Shown one piece after another: positions 16,530-24,408 of a stretch of DNA of 64,000 nt (position 1 is the first letter of the stretch; the number at the start of each line of letters is the position of its first letter). Under the pieces are notes generated by a model that ran no database searches, was not told where the DNA came from, and was given only the letters and a program-made list of their open reading frames with translations. The stretch covers positions 1 to 64,000 of the forward strand of contig NZ_JAYMEM010000003.1 of NCBI RefSeq assembly GCF_037029465.1, in the 5' to 3' direction. The DNA is from Mesoflavibacter sp037029465 (GTDB taxonomy: Bacteria; Bacteroidota; Bacteroidia; Flavobacteriales; Flavobacteriaceae). A program made the position numbers and the translations under genes.

Positions 16530-17660
16530 TTACAAACGCTTATCCATTTGTTTTACCATTTTGTCTTTCCAAGTTCTAAAATCTCCTGCTAATATATGCT
16601 TTCTTGCTTGACGCACCAACCAAAGATAAAAACCTAAATTGTGTATCGTTGCTATTTGTTTCCCCAATAACTCATTTACGTTAAATAAGTGACGTAGATA
16701 AGCTTTGCTATACTCGGTATCAACAAAGGTTATCCCCATTTCATCTATAGGAGAAAAATCATCTCTCCACTTTAAGTTTTTAATGTTTATAGTACCGTGT
16801 GCTGTAAATAACATACCATTACGCGCATTACGTGTTGGCATTACGCAATCAAACATATCTACTCCTAAAGCAATGTTTTCTAAGATATTTATTGGCGTAC
16901 CTACACCCATTAAATAACGTGGTTTATCTTCAGGAAGTATATCTGTAACCACTTCTGTCATTGCATACATTTCTTCAGCTGGTTCACCAACTGATAATCC
17001 ACCAATTGCATTACCTTCTGCTCCAACACCTGCTATATATTCTGCAGATTGTTGACGTAAATCTTTATAAGTACTTCCTTGAACAATTGGAAAAAATGAC
17101 TGTGAATAATCGTATTTAAATGGTGTCTTTTTTAAATGTGTTAAACAACGTTCTAACCAACGATGCGTCATATGCATAGATCGTTTTGCGTAGTTGTAAT
17201 CACATGGATAAGGTGTACACTCATCAAACGCCATTATAATATCTGCGCCAATACTACGCTGAATTTCCATTACATTTTCTGGTGTAAACGTATGGTAACT
17301 TCCATCAATGTGACTTTTAAATTTTACACCTTCTTCTTTAATTTTTCGATTAGCAGAAAGTGAATACACCTGATAACCACCGGAATCTGTTAGTATATTT
17401 CTATCCCAATTCATAAACTTATGTAAACCACCAGCTTTTTCTAGGATTTCTGTTTGAGGTTTTAAGTATAAATGATATGTGTTACCAAGGATGATATCAG
17501 GATTGATTTCTTCTTTTAATTCTCTTTGATGCACACCTTTTACAGAAGCTACAGTACCAACAGGCATAAAAATAGGTGTTTCTATCACACCATGATCTGT
17601 AGTTATTACTCCTGCTCTTGCGTTACTTTGTGTGTCTTTTGCTTTTAAATCGAAAGTCAT
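16530..17660 (-). CDS. tgt: tRNA-guanine transglycosylase
   Basis: Exchanges guanine 34 for the queuine precursor preQ1 in tRNAs for Asp, Asn, His and Tyr. The 376-residue protein has the catalytic regions LTDSGGYQVYSL (nucleophile/acid Asp near 92), AFDECTPYP near 146 and IGGLSVGEP near 222. The zinc-site region of canonical Tgt (CxCxxC...H) is only weakly conserved here, as in the shorter Bacteroidota form, which lacks the usual Cys cluster near 300. It leads a minus-strand operon tgt-lptF/G-DMT permease with a 3-bp gap. Confidence 0.93.
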   Translation of the reverse strand: MTFDLKAKDTQSNARAGVITTDHGVIETPIFMPVGTVASVKGVHQRELKEEINPDIILGNTYHLYLKPQTEILEKAGGLHKFMNWDRNILTDSGGYQVYSLSANRKIKEEGVKFKSHIDGSYHTFTPENVMEIQRSIGADIIMAFDECTPYPCDYNYAKRSMHMTHRWLERCLTHLKKTPFKYDYSQSFFPIVQGSTYKDLRQQSAEYIAGVGAEGNAIGGLSVGEPAEEMYAMTEVVTDILPEDKPRYLMGVGTPINILENIALGVDMFDCVMPTRNARNGMLFTAHGTINIKNLKWRDDFSPIDEMGITFVDTEYSKAYLRHLFNVNELLGKQIATIHNLGFYLWLVRQARKHILAGDFRTWKDKMVKQMDKRL

Positions 17661-17683
17661 TGGTCTATAAAATCTTCAGCTAG

Positions 17684-17711
17684 CAAATATAAATAAGAAA
17701 ACAACAATCAA
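17684..17711 (-). promoter_or_regulatory. Promoter of the tgt operon
   Basis: Minus-strand TATATTTG (plus CAAATATA, 17684-17691) fits the Bacteroidota -7 box exactly. A TTG (plus CAA, 17709-17711) stands 17 bp upstream. The tgt start is 24 bp from the -7 box. Confidence 0.6.
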
Positions 17712-17788
17712 TCTTAAATAGAATATAAAATTTAATAAAGAAATCCTGCTTTTTAGACTAAAAATTAAAATGTTAGCAAAAAGCCTGT

Positions 17789-17819
17789 TTTGGTTAATAA
17801 ATACAGTGTTTCAATTTTG
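17789..17819 (+). promoter_or_regulatory. Probable transketolase operon promoter
   Basis: TTTG (17789-17792), a 19-bp spacer, then CAATTTTG (17812-17819). The spacing is ideal, and the -7 box deviates only at its first base from TAnnTTTG. It lies 68 bp before the first transketolase gene. Confidence 0.45.
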
Positions 17820-17886
17820 ATACAGACTTATAAAGACTTAATTTTGAGCTCTTATAAAAAGCAACTATAACTAATTAAAAATTAAA

Positions 17887-18732
17887 ATGGCAAGCACACA
17901 ACAATTAGAAGACTTAACCACTCAAGTTCGTAGAGATATTTTACGCATGGTTCATAAAGTAAATTCTGGTCATCCTGGTGGATCACTAGGTTGTACAGAG
18001 TTTTTAGTAACCCTGTACAATGATATTATGGACAGAAAAGAAGGTTTTGATATGGACGGATTAGGAGAAGATTTATTTTTCTTATCAAACGGTCATATTT
18101 CTCCTGTATTTTATAGCGTATTAGCAAGAGCTGGTTACTTTCCTGTAGAAGAATTAAACACGTTTAGATTAATAGACTCTAGATTACAAGGTCACCCGAC
18201 AACGCACGAAGGTCTTCCTGGTGTACGTATTGCTTCTGGATCTTTAGGTCAAGGATTAAGTGTTGCTTTAGGTGCTGCCGAAGCTAAAAAATTAAACGGA
18301 TGCAAACATTTAATTTATAGTTTACATGGTGATGGCGAATTACAAGAAGGTCAAAACTGGGAAGCTATCATGTACGCATCTGCTAAAAAAGTAGATAATT
18401 TAATTGCTACTGTAGATTTAAACGGTCAACAAATTGATGGTGCTACAGACGACGTTTTACCCATGGGAAGTTTAAGAGCAAAATTTGAAGCTTTTGGATG
18501 GACTGTAATAGATGTTGAAAATGGTAACAATATAGATGCCATTAAAAAAGGAATGGAAGACGCTAAAAAAGAAACTGGAAAAGGAAAACCTGTTTGTGTT
18601 TTACTTAAAACAGTTATGGGTAACGGTGTAGATTTTATGATGCATACACACGAATGGCATGGTAAGGCACCTAACGATGATCAATTAGCTGAAGGTTTAT
18701 CTCAAAACCCAGAAACTTTAGGCGACTACTAA
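17887..18732 (+). CDS. Transketolase, N-terminal subunit
   Basis: Carries the thiamine-diphosphate pyrophosphate-binding half of a split transketolase, which shuffles two-carbon units between sugar phosphates. In its 281 residues the ThDP motif is LHGDGELQEGQNWEA...NLIATVDLNGQQIDG (about 144-183). The substrate residues HxGGSLG (near 30) and RLQGHPTTHEGLPG (near 99) are present. Split transketolases are common in Bacteroidota and other phyla. The C-terminal half follows after 30 bp, so the two polypeptides should assemble. Confidence 0.93.
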   Translation: MASTQQLEDLTTQVRRDILRMVHKVNSGHPGGSLGCTEFLVTLYNDIMDRKEGFDMDGLGEDLFFLSNGHISPVFYSVLARAGYFPVEELNTFRLIDSRLQGHPTTHEGLPGVRIASGSLGQGLSVALGAAEAKKLNGCKHLIYSLHGDGELQEGQNWEAIMYASAKKVDNLIATVDLNGQQIDGATDDVLPMGSLRAKFEAFGWTVIDVENGNNIDAIKKGMEDAKKETGKGKPVCVLLKTVMGNGVDFMMHTHEWHGKAPNDDQLAEGLSQNPETLGDY

Positions 18733-18762
18733 TTCTTAATTAAAACTTCGATTACAATTATT

Positions 18763-19716
18763 ATGAAAACATATACAAATACAGGAAATAAAGATACAAG
18801 ATCAGGATTTGGAGCTGGATTAGCAGAATTAGGTAGAACTAACCCTAATGTAGTTGCGCTTTGTGCAGATTTAACACCTTCTTTAAAAATGGGAGATTTT
18901 ATTAAAGAAAATCCAGATCGTTTTTTTCAAGTAGGAATTGCTGAAGCTAACATGATGGGTATTGCTGCAGGTCTAACTATTGGAGGAAAAATACCATTTA
19001 CAGGAACATTTGCCAACTTCTCTACAGGTCGTGTTTATGATCAAATACGCCAAAGTATAGCTTACTCTGACAAAAATGTAAAAATATGTGCTTCTCACGC
19101 AGGTCTTACTTTGGGTGAAGATGGTGCAACTCACCAAATTTTAGAAGATATTGGATTAATGAAAATGCTACCAGGCATGACCGTAATTAATCCATGTGAT
19201 TTTAACCAAACAAAAGCAGCAACAATTGCAATTGCAGATCACCATGGTCCAGTTTACTTACGTTTTGGTAGACCAAGTGTAGCTAACTTTACACCAGCAG
19301 ATCAAAAATTTGAAATTGGTAAAGCTTTACACTTACTGTCAGGAACAGATGTAACTATTGTAGCTACTGGACACTTAGTTTGGGAAGCTTTAGAAGCTGC
19401 TAAAGTTTTAAATGAAAAAGGAATTTCTGCTGAAGTAATAAATATTCACACCATAAAGCCTTTAGATGATAAAGCAATTATAGATTCTGTTGCTAAAACT
19501 GGATGTATAGTAACTGCTGAAGAGCATAATTATTTAGGTGGTTTAGGCGAAAGTGTTTCTCGTGTTTTAGCGCAACACAAACCAACTCCGCAAGAGTTTA
19601 TTGCAACTAATGATACTTTTGGTGAATCTGGTACACCAGCTCAATTAATGGACAAATATGGTTTAAATGCAGAAGCAATTGTTAAAGCTTCTGAAAAGGT
19701 TATCAAAAGAAAATAA
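18763..19716 (+). CDS. Transketolase, C-terminal subunit
   Basis: The pyrimidine-binding and C-terminal domains of the split transketolase, 317 residues. The catalytic glutamate that activates ThDP sits in FFQVGIAEANMMGIAAGL near residue 58. GEDGATHQILEDIGLMK near 120 is the family's substrate/cofactor segment, and the C-terminal domain from about 190 has the TGHLVWEAL and HTIKPLDD motifs. It could be confused with the C-terminal half of 1-deoxyxylulose-5-phosphate synthase, but pairing with the upstream gene argues for transketolase. A terminator follows. Confidence 0.93.
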   Translation: MKTYTNTGNKDTRSGFGAGLAELGRTNPNVVALCADLTPSLKMGDFIKENPDRFFQVGIAEANMMGIAAGLTIGGKIPFTGTFANFSTGRVYDQIRQSIAYSDKNVKICASHAGLTLGEDGATHQILEDIGLMKMLPGMTVINPCDFNQTKAATIAIADHHGPVYLRFGRPSVANFTPADQKFEIGKALHLLSGTDVTIVATGHLVWEALEAAKVLNEKGISAEVINIHTIKPLDDKAIIDSVAKTGCIVTAEEHNYLGGLGESVSRVLAQHKPTPQEFIATNDTFGESGTPAQLMDKYGLNAEAIVKASEKVIKRK

Positions 19717-19736
19717 CAAACCATTATACATAAACT

Positions 19737-19772
19737 AAAAGGCTTAAAACATCTGTTTTAAGCCTTTTTTTA
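19737..19772 (+). terminator. Terminator after transketolase
   Basis: AAAAGGCTTAAAAC (19737-19750) pairs with GTTTTAAGCCTTTT (19755-19768) around a four-base loop and runs into T residues to 19771. Confidence 0.88.
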
Positions 19773-19850
19773 TTTCTGATTTTCAACTAAATAAAAATAA
19801 TTTAGCATAATTTTCGTTTAAAATGATATTCACATCAAAAAAGAACATTT

Positions 19851-20462
19851 ATGAAAATTTCACAGAAAGTAAAAAGAGTAAAACTTGTAGCCTTTTCAAT
19901 TGCGCTATTATTCACACTTATGTTAAATGCTCAAACAAATAGTGGATTTGGTTTTAAAGGCGGATTGAATTACAATGGAAATGGAGATTATTTTGAGTCT
20001 ATTTCTAACAACTATCAAAATCCAGATAGGACTATTGGTTATCATGTTGGTGTTTTCGGAAAAATTGGAAAGAAACTCTATTTTAGACCAGAATTAGTAT
20101 ACACATCTACAAAGAGTGACTATAACGCTGGTGAATTTGATTTGAAAAAATTAGATATGCCTTTATTAGTTGGAGTTAAAGTTATTGGTCCTATTCAAGT
20201 CTTTGGTGGACCTAGTTTACAATATGTATTAGACTCAGATTTTGAAAATGCTACAATAAGTGATGTTGAAAATGAATTTTCTGTAGGTTTAAATTTTGGC
20301 ATAGGTGTTAGTTTTAATAATATAGGATTAGATTTAAGATATGAGCGTGGTTTTAATGATAATGAAGCTACAATTATTAATAACAATATCAACATTAACA
20401 ATCCAAACAGATTAGATACTAGACCAGAACAACTTATTTTGAGTTTATCTATTATGCTATAA
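19851..20462 (+). CDS. Outer-membrane beta-barrel (PorT-like) protein
   Basis: A 203-residue exported protein. The N-terminus has a basic start followed by a hydrophobic signal segment ending near LMLNAQ (about residue 26). After cleavage the sequence alternates as membrane beta strands (FGFKGGLNYNG, YHVGVFGKIGKKLYFRPELVY, FSVGLNFGIGVSF, LDLRYERGF), matching the small PorT-type outer-membrane family. It ends in a hydrophobic strand, as barrel proteins do. The function is unknown. It is a single gene bracketed by terminators. Confidence 0.8.
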   Translation: MKISQKVKRVKLVAFSIALLFTLMLNAQTNSGFGFKGGLNYNGNGDYFESISNNYQNPDRTIGYHVGVFGKIGKKLYFRPELVYTSTKSDYNAGEFDLKKLDMPLLVGVKVIGPIQVFGGPSLQYVLDSDFENATISDVENEFSVGLNFGIGVSFNNIGLDLRYERGFNDNEATIINNNININNPNRLDTRPEQLILSLSIML

Positions 20463-20494
20463 AAAAAAGCCACTTAATTAAGAGGCTTTTTTTT
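20461..20494. terminator. Bidirectional terminator
   Basis: AAAAAAAAGCC and GGCTTTTTTTT flank a central CTTAATTAAG palindrome with one A:A mismatch on each side. It can stop both the beta-barrel gene (plus) and the convergent FKBP lipoprotein gene (minus). Confidence 0.85.
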
Positions 20495-20510
20495 ATTATT
20501 ATGTGTTTAA

Positions 20511-21572
20511 CTACATAGAAGGATCTAAATAATCTGGAATACCATCATCATTACTATCTGTAAGTATTGTTGTATGTAATCGGTAATTTCCGGTCGTTAA
20601 ATATTCAATTTTCACAAAAATCTCATTGTCTGCTGCATTAGCGTCATAATAAGCTTGCGCTTCAGCTTTTGTTGTAAAAGGATTCATGCTTTCATCTTCG
20701 TCATATTGCATTGGCTCTACTTCATCTTCGGTTAAAATCTCGTCACCATCGTCATCAGTGTCTATAAAATTAGCAACTCCATCTCCATCTGTGTCATCGT
20801 TGTAGCCATCACCATCTCCATCTAAATCTTCTAAATAAGAAGGAATATGATCATCATCAAAATCTGTAAAATTTCTTTCAATTACATTCAATTTAAATAA
20901 TATTGGCGTATATGTTCCAATTCCTGTTACAAAATTTGAAAAATAACCTAAACCAGAAGGTATGAACACAACACCTATTCCTTGTCCAGAAATATTAATT
21001 GTTCCATCATTATTTTCTGAATAAGCTGTAGCGGTTTTAAACTCTATCACACCTTCTCTAAACCCTGTTACAACTCCACTTTCGACCGTACCATTAGCAT
21101 TATAACCTGTTGTTAGATTAAGGTTGGTTGGATTGATATTAAAATCAAAAGTTTCTCCATCCAATGTTTCACCACGATAACTTACTACAACTCTATCCAA
21201 AGGGTTAATAGTATTACCTAAACCTTCTCTTAAAACTAAGATATATAATTTATAATCAATACCATTTTGCTGAATAGTTTTATATGTTAACTCAGGTCTA
21301 TCAATTAGAGCATCTGCTGTAGGATTAGTATCATCTATTAAAGAAAATTCGATTTCAAAGTCATCATTTGCGGTACTGTAAGGATCTGAAAAATCAAAAT
21401 CACTGTAATTATAAGTATGTGTTGATAAAAATTCTTCTATTTCTAAAATATCTTCATTGTAAACTTCTGTTTCATCTCTTTCTTCAATTACCACAGTTTC
21501 TTCATCATCTTTACATCCAATATTAATCATTGTTAATAGTAAAACAGCTAAAGTAATTTTTCTTAATTTCAT
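20511..21572 (-). CDS. FKBP-type PPIase lipoprotein with Ca-type repeats
   Basis: A 353-residue lipoprotein. The start at 21572 is chosen because it yields a textbook lipoprotein signal (MKLRKITLAVLLLTMINIGC, lipidated Cys20) and leaves room for a divergent promoter; an upstream start at 21698 would overlap the opposite S4 gene. Residues about 123-233 form an FKBP fold (VVVSYRGETLDGETFD, GVVTGFREGVIEF, GVVFIPSGLGYF, TPILFKLNVIE). Residues about 238-283 hold Asp-rich repeats (DLDGDGDGYNDDTDGDG) like thrombospondin type 3 calcium loops, and one more (DSNDDGIPDYLDP) ends the protein. It likely assists folding in the periplasm or outer membrane; calcium binding is inferred. Confidence 0.85.
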   Translation of the reverse strand: MKLRKITLAVLLLTMINIGCKDDEETVVIEERDETEVYNEDILEIEEFLSTHTYNYSDFDFSDPYSTANDDFEIEFSLIDDTNPTADALIDRPELTYKTIQQNGIDYKLYILVLREGLGNTINPLDRVVVSYRGETLDGETFDFNINPTNLNLTTGYNANGTVESGVVTGFREGVIEFKTATAYSENNDGTINISGQGIGVVFIPSGLGYFSNFVTGIGTYTPILFKLNVIERNFTDFDDDHIPSYLEDLDGDGDGYNDDTDGDGVANFIDTDDDGDEILTEDEVEPMQYDEDESMNPFTTKAEAQAYYDANAADNEIFVKIEYLTTGNYRLHTTILTDSNDDGIPDYLDPSM

Positions 21573-21652
21573 TATTATTATTTTTGAGCTTGCAAGATAC
21601 GTTTTATAAGTATTTTGTACAATAACGTTAACGTCAAATTTAGATTTTTTGT

Positions 21653-22027
21653 ATGAGAGTTGATAAATATTTATGGTGTGTGAGATATTATAAAACAAGA
21701 AATCAAGCTTCTATTGCTTGCAAGAAAGGACATATTAGAGTAAATGGAGAAATTGCTAAACCTAGTAAAGAAGTTTATGCAACAGATAAAATAGAATTAC
21801 GAAAAAATCAAGTAAACTATCAAGTTACGGTTCTGGATATTCCTAACAATCGTGTTGGTGCGAAAATTGTTGATATTTATAGACTAGATACAACACCCAA
21901 ATCTGCTTTTGAAACCCAAGAATTGCTTAAATTAGCCAAAGATTATTATAGAAAAAAAGGTTCTGGTCGCCCAACAAAAAAAGACAGACGTGATCTGGAT
22001 GATTTAGATATAAAAAACCAACAATAA
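21653..22027 (+). CDS. S4-domain RNA-binding protein (Hsp15-like)
   Basis: A 124-residue protein beginning with an S4 domain (MRVDKYLWCVRYYKTRNQAS, ...GHIRVNGEIAKPSKEVYATD), as in Hsp15, which binds free 50S subunits carrying stalled peptidyl-tRNA. The C-terminus is basic (YYRKKGSGRPTKKDRRD), which also fits RNA binding. It starts about 80 bp from the divergent FKBP gene, and the PRTase ATG follows its stop codon with no gap, so the two are co-translated. Confidence 0.88.
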   Translation: MRVDKYLWCVRYYKTRNQASIACKKGHIRVNGEIAKPSKEVYATDKIELRKNQVNYQVTVLDIPNNRVGAKIVDIYRLDTTPKSAFETQELLKLAKDYYRKKGSGRPTKKDRRDLDDLDIKNQQ

Positions 22028-22531
22028 ATGACAACTTTAAATAACACTATACTAACAGCTTCTGAAATTGATCAAAAACTAACCCGTATTGCTTATCAAA
22101 TCTATGAAGCTAATGTAAATGAAAGTGAAATTATCTTGGCTGGTATAGAAGCAAATGGGTATATTTTAGCTAAAAAACTAAAAACAAAACTTACTAAAAT
22201 ATCTTCTATTAAGCCTGTTTTGTGTAAAGTTATAATCGACAAAAAAAATCCTTTAAATACAATTAAAACATCTATTAAAGCTGAAGAATATACAAATAAG
22301 TCCATCGTATTAATAGACGATGTCTTAAACTCTGGTTCTACTTTAATTTATGGTGTTAAGCATTTTTTAGATGTCCCATTAAAGCAGTTCAAAACTGCTG
22401 TTTTAGTCAATAGAAACCATAAAAAATTTCCTGTAAAAGCAGATTACAAAGGTATTTCGCTTTCTACTTCTTTGAACGAACACGTACAAGTAGATTTAAG
22501 TAACAAAGACTGGAAAGCCTATTTAGAATAA
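22028..22531 (+). CDS. Phosphoribosyltransferase family protein
   Basis: A type I phosphoribosyltransferase of 167 residues. The PRPP loop is SIVLIDDVLNSGSTL near 94-108, and AGIEANGYILAKKL near 41 is the pyrophosphate loop. The arrangement resembles PyrR/uracil PRTases, but no specific base-recognition signature allows a firm substrate call. It is immediately adjacent to the S4-domain gene and overlaps the convergent aroK by 9 bp. Confidence 0.8.
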   Translation: MTTLNNTILTASEIDQKLTRIAYQIYEANVNESEIILAGIEANGYILAKKLKTKLTKISSIKPVLCKVIIDKKNPLNTIKTSIKAEEYTNKSIVLIDDVLNSGSTLIYGVKHFLDVPLKQFKTAVLVNRNHKKFPVKADYKGISLSTSLNEHVQVDLSNKDWKAYLE

Positions 22532-23038
22532 TTTAAAAAGTAAATGTTCTTTTATTTCTTCAACATCTTTTGAAGCATCTATTTTATAGTTTGCTTTATT
22601 ATAGAAATAAGAACGTTCAAAAAGATGTTTTGCAATAAACTCTTTTACGTCTTCTTCTTTTTCAAGATGACCTATTAAAGGTCGGCTTTTGTCATTTAAA
22701 AGCCGCATTGTCAACGTATCTAAATCTACTTTTAGATAAATTGTTTTAGTATTTGGTTTAGCGCTTAACCAGTCCATAGCGTTGTAAAAACAAGGTGTAC
22801 CACCTCCTAAAGAAAGAACATAATTATTTTCATTATCAACTATTTCTTTTAAAGAGGCATTTTCTAAATTTCTAAAATAAAGCTCTCCTTTTTTACTAAA
22901 AATTTCACTTACTGATAAGTTTTCTTTTTTTTCGATGTATTTATCCAAATCAATAAACTTATAATTCAGCACTTTAGCTATATTTTTACCTATTGTAGAC
23001 TTACCAGAAGCCATATATCCTACTAAAATCAAATTCAT
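22523..23038 (-). CDS. aroK: Shikimate kinase
   Basis: Phosphorylates shikimate at O3 in the aromatic amino-acid pathway. The 171 residues show the P-loop GYMASGKSTIGK (7-18), the shikimate-binding region FIDLDKYIEKK (29-39), SLGGGTPCF (75-83) and the lid arginine region NDKSRPLIG (near 115-123). Length is normal. It overlaps the PRTase gene tail by 9 bp in convergent orientation and leads away from the tRNA locus, with the intergenic region 23039-23165 holding a tRNA promoter. Confidence 0.93.
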   Translation of the reverse strand: MNLILVGYMASGKSTIGKNIAKVLNYKFIDLDKYIEKKENLSVSEIFSKKGELYFRNLENASLKEIVDNENNYVLSLGGGTPCFYNAMDWLSAKPNTKTIYLKVDLDTLTMRLLNDKSRPLIGHLEKEEDVKEFIAKHLFERSYFYNKANYKIDASKDVEEIKEHLLFKLF

Positions 23039-23115
23039 TTCACTGCTTATTCACTGATTATAAATCGCTTAACATAATGAGCAACAAAAAAACGAAAAAA
23101 AAATTTAAAATAGGG

Positions 23116-23145
23116 TTGGATTATTAATAAAAGCTCTTATATTTG
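23116..23145 (+). promoter_or_regulatory. tRNA-Lys promoter
   Basis: TTG (23116-23118), a 19-bp spacer and TATATTTG (23138-23145) form a near-perfect Bacteroidota promoter 20 bp before the tRNA 5' end. Confidence 0.7.
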
Positions 23146-23165
23146 CACCCTCAAACAAAGGAAAT

Positions 23166-23238
23166 GACCGGGTAGCTCAGTTGGTAGAGCATCTCCCTTT
23201 TAAGGAGAGGGTCCTGGGTTCGAGCCCCAGCCCGGTCA
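23166..23238 (+). tRNA. tRNA-Lys (anticodon TTT)
   Basis: A 73-nt cloverleaf. The acceptor GACCGGG pairs with CCCGGTC, the D arm is GCTC/GAGC, and the anticodon stem TCTCC/GGAGA has loop CTTTTAA reading TTT. The T arm is CTGGG/CCCAG with TTCGAGC. CCA is not encoded. All stems are perfect. Confidence 0.97.
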
Positions 23239-23241
23239 CTT

Positions 23242-23273
23242 AAAAAGTTAAGCAAACGCTTAACTTTTTTTTT
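23242..23273 (+). terminator. Terminator between the two tRNAs
   Basis: AAAAGTTAAGC pairs with GCTTAACTTTT around AAAC, followed by a T run. It suggests that tRNA-Lys is transcribed separately from tRNA-Leu or with partial read-through. Confidence 0.75.
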
Positions 23274-23291
23274 ATCTTTATTTTAAAGTTT

Positions 23292-23377
23292 GCGCACGTG
23301 GCGGAATTGGTAGACGCGCTAGCTTGAGGGGCTAGTGACCGCTCTTGGTCGTGGAAGTTCGAGTCTTCTCGTGCGCA
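23292..23377 (+). tRNA. tRNA-Leu (anticodon GAG)
   Basis: An 86-nt class II tRNA with a long variable arm. The acceptor GCGCACG pairs with CGTGCGC, and the anticodon stem CTAGC/GCTAG has loop TTGAGGG reading GAG (Leu CUC/CUU). The variable arm is TGACCGCTCTTGGTCGT, and the T arm is GGAAG/CTTCT with TTCGAGT. CCA is not encoded. Confidence 0.97.
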
Positions 23378-23469
23378 CAATTTCTGTATAAACTTCCCTA
23401 AGCACTATTAATACTGGCTTTTAACTGTTAATTATTTCAAAAAAATAATCTGTTTTTATGTAATTTTAA

Positions 23470-23495
23470 GTTTTGTTTAATTATTTTTACAAAAC
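23470..23495 (+). promoter_or_regulatory. Candidate MerR/CarH operator
   Basis: A perfect inverted repeat, GTTTTGT (23470-23476) and ACAAAAC (23489-23495), separated by 12 bp, ends one base before the regulator's ATG. MerR proteins bind such dyads in their own promoters, and CarH-type proteins repress carotenoid genes from them. Its position supports autoregulation of the regulator-crt operon, by inference. Confidence 0.45.
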
Positions 23496-23496
23496 A

Positions 23497-24408
23497 ATGA
23501 ACAATATTAAAACAAACTTTAGTATTAAAGACCTCGAAAATCTTTCGGGTATTAAAGCGCACACCATTAGAATTTGGGAGAAGCGCTATAATCTTTTTCA
23601 GCCTAATAGAACAGATACTAATATTAGATATTATAGCACTGCTAGTCTTCAAAAAATATTAAACATTAGTTTTTTGAATAATAACGGTTATAAAATCTCT
23701 AAAATAGCAAGTCTTGAAGAAGGTGAAATTTCTAAACTTGTCAAAGAAATTTCAGAAAGCAAAGACCCTAACAATCACTCTATAAATTTACTAAAATTGG
23801 CAATGATTAATTTTGATCAAAGCCTTTTCAATAATACATTTTATAAACTTGAAGAAGAAATGCCATTCAAAACCATTTTCTTCGACATTTTTATTCCGCT
23901 TTTAGATCATATTGGGCTATTATGGCAAACAGACACCATAACTCCTGCTCACGAGCATTTTATTGTTGAATTAATTAAAAAGAAAATTTTAGTTGAAACC
24001 GAAAAAGCTTATAAAGAAAATACTCCTGACTTAACTCAAACACCATTTGCATTATTTTTACCAGATAACGAAATGCACGAGCTAGGTTTACTATTCACAA
24101 ATTTAGAACTCACATTACAAGCTAAGCACGTAATTTATTTAGGTCAATCTGTACCTATCGAGAGTTTGGAGTTTCTATTAACTAAACACAACAACATAAA
24201 CTTTATTTCAAACTTTACAATTAAACCTAAAAAAGAAAATCTTGATGGTTATCTAACTAAATTTTCTGAAGTATTGCTAAATAAAAACAACTGTAAATTT
24301 TTAGTTTCAGGAAGAATGTTAGCTACAAAACCAAAATTTTCAAATCCTAACATCACAACTTTTGATTCTACAAAAGCTTTATTAGAATACATTGATAATG
24401 AAAAATAA
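23497..24408 (+). CDS. MerR/B12-binding regulator (CarH/LitR-like)
   Basis: A 303-residue transcription factor with an N-terminal MerR helix-turn-helix (FSIKDLENLSGIKAHTIRIWEKRY, 8-31) and a C-terminal cobalamin-binding module. It retains the adenosylcobalamin determinants known from CarH: W143-x9-E153-H154 in the four-helix bundle, and E192-x-H194-x-x-G197, where the His is the lower axial ligand. Residue 144 after the Trp is Gln; Thermus CarH has a His there that captures cobalt after light. ATG 23497 is preferred over TTG 23473 because the domain begins there and the operator dyad lies between. It overlaps crtI by 11 bp, so it probably controls the carotenoid operon in response to light or B12. 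Confidence 0.85.
   Translation: MNNIKTNFSIKDLENLSGIKAHTIRIWEKRYNLFQPNRTDTNIRYYSTASLQKILNISFLNNNGYKISKIASLEEGEISKLVKEISESKDPNNHSINLLKLAMINFDQSLFNNTFYKLEEEMPFKTIFFDIFIPLLDHIGLLWQTDTITPAHEHFIVELIKKKILVETEKAYKENTPDLTQTPFALFLPDNEMHELGLLFTNLELTLQAKHVIYLGQSVPIESLEFLLTKHNNINFISNFTIKPKKENLDGYLTKFSEVLLNKNNCKFLVSGRMLATKPKFSNPNITTFDSTKALLEYIDNEK

Noticed and set aside
21573..21698. Longer N-terminus for the FKBP lipoprotein
   Set aside because: It would overlap the divergent S4-domain gene and bury a perfect lipoprotein signal sequence 42 residues inside the protein.
23473..23496. TTG start for the MerR regulator
   Set aside because: The extra eight residues precede the domain and would overlap the operator-like dyad; ATG 23497 is the natural start.
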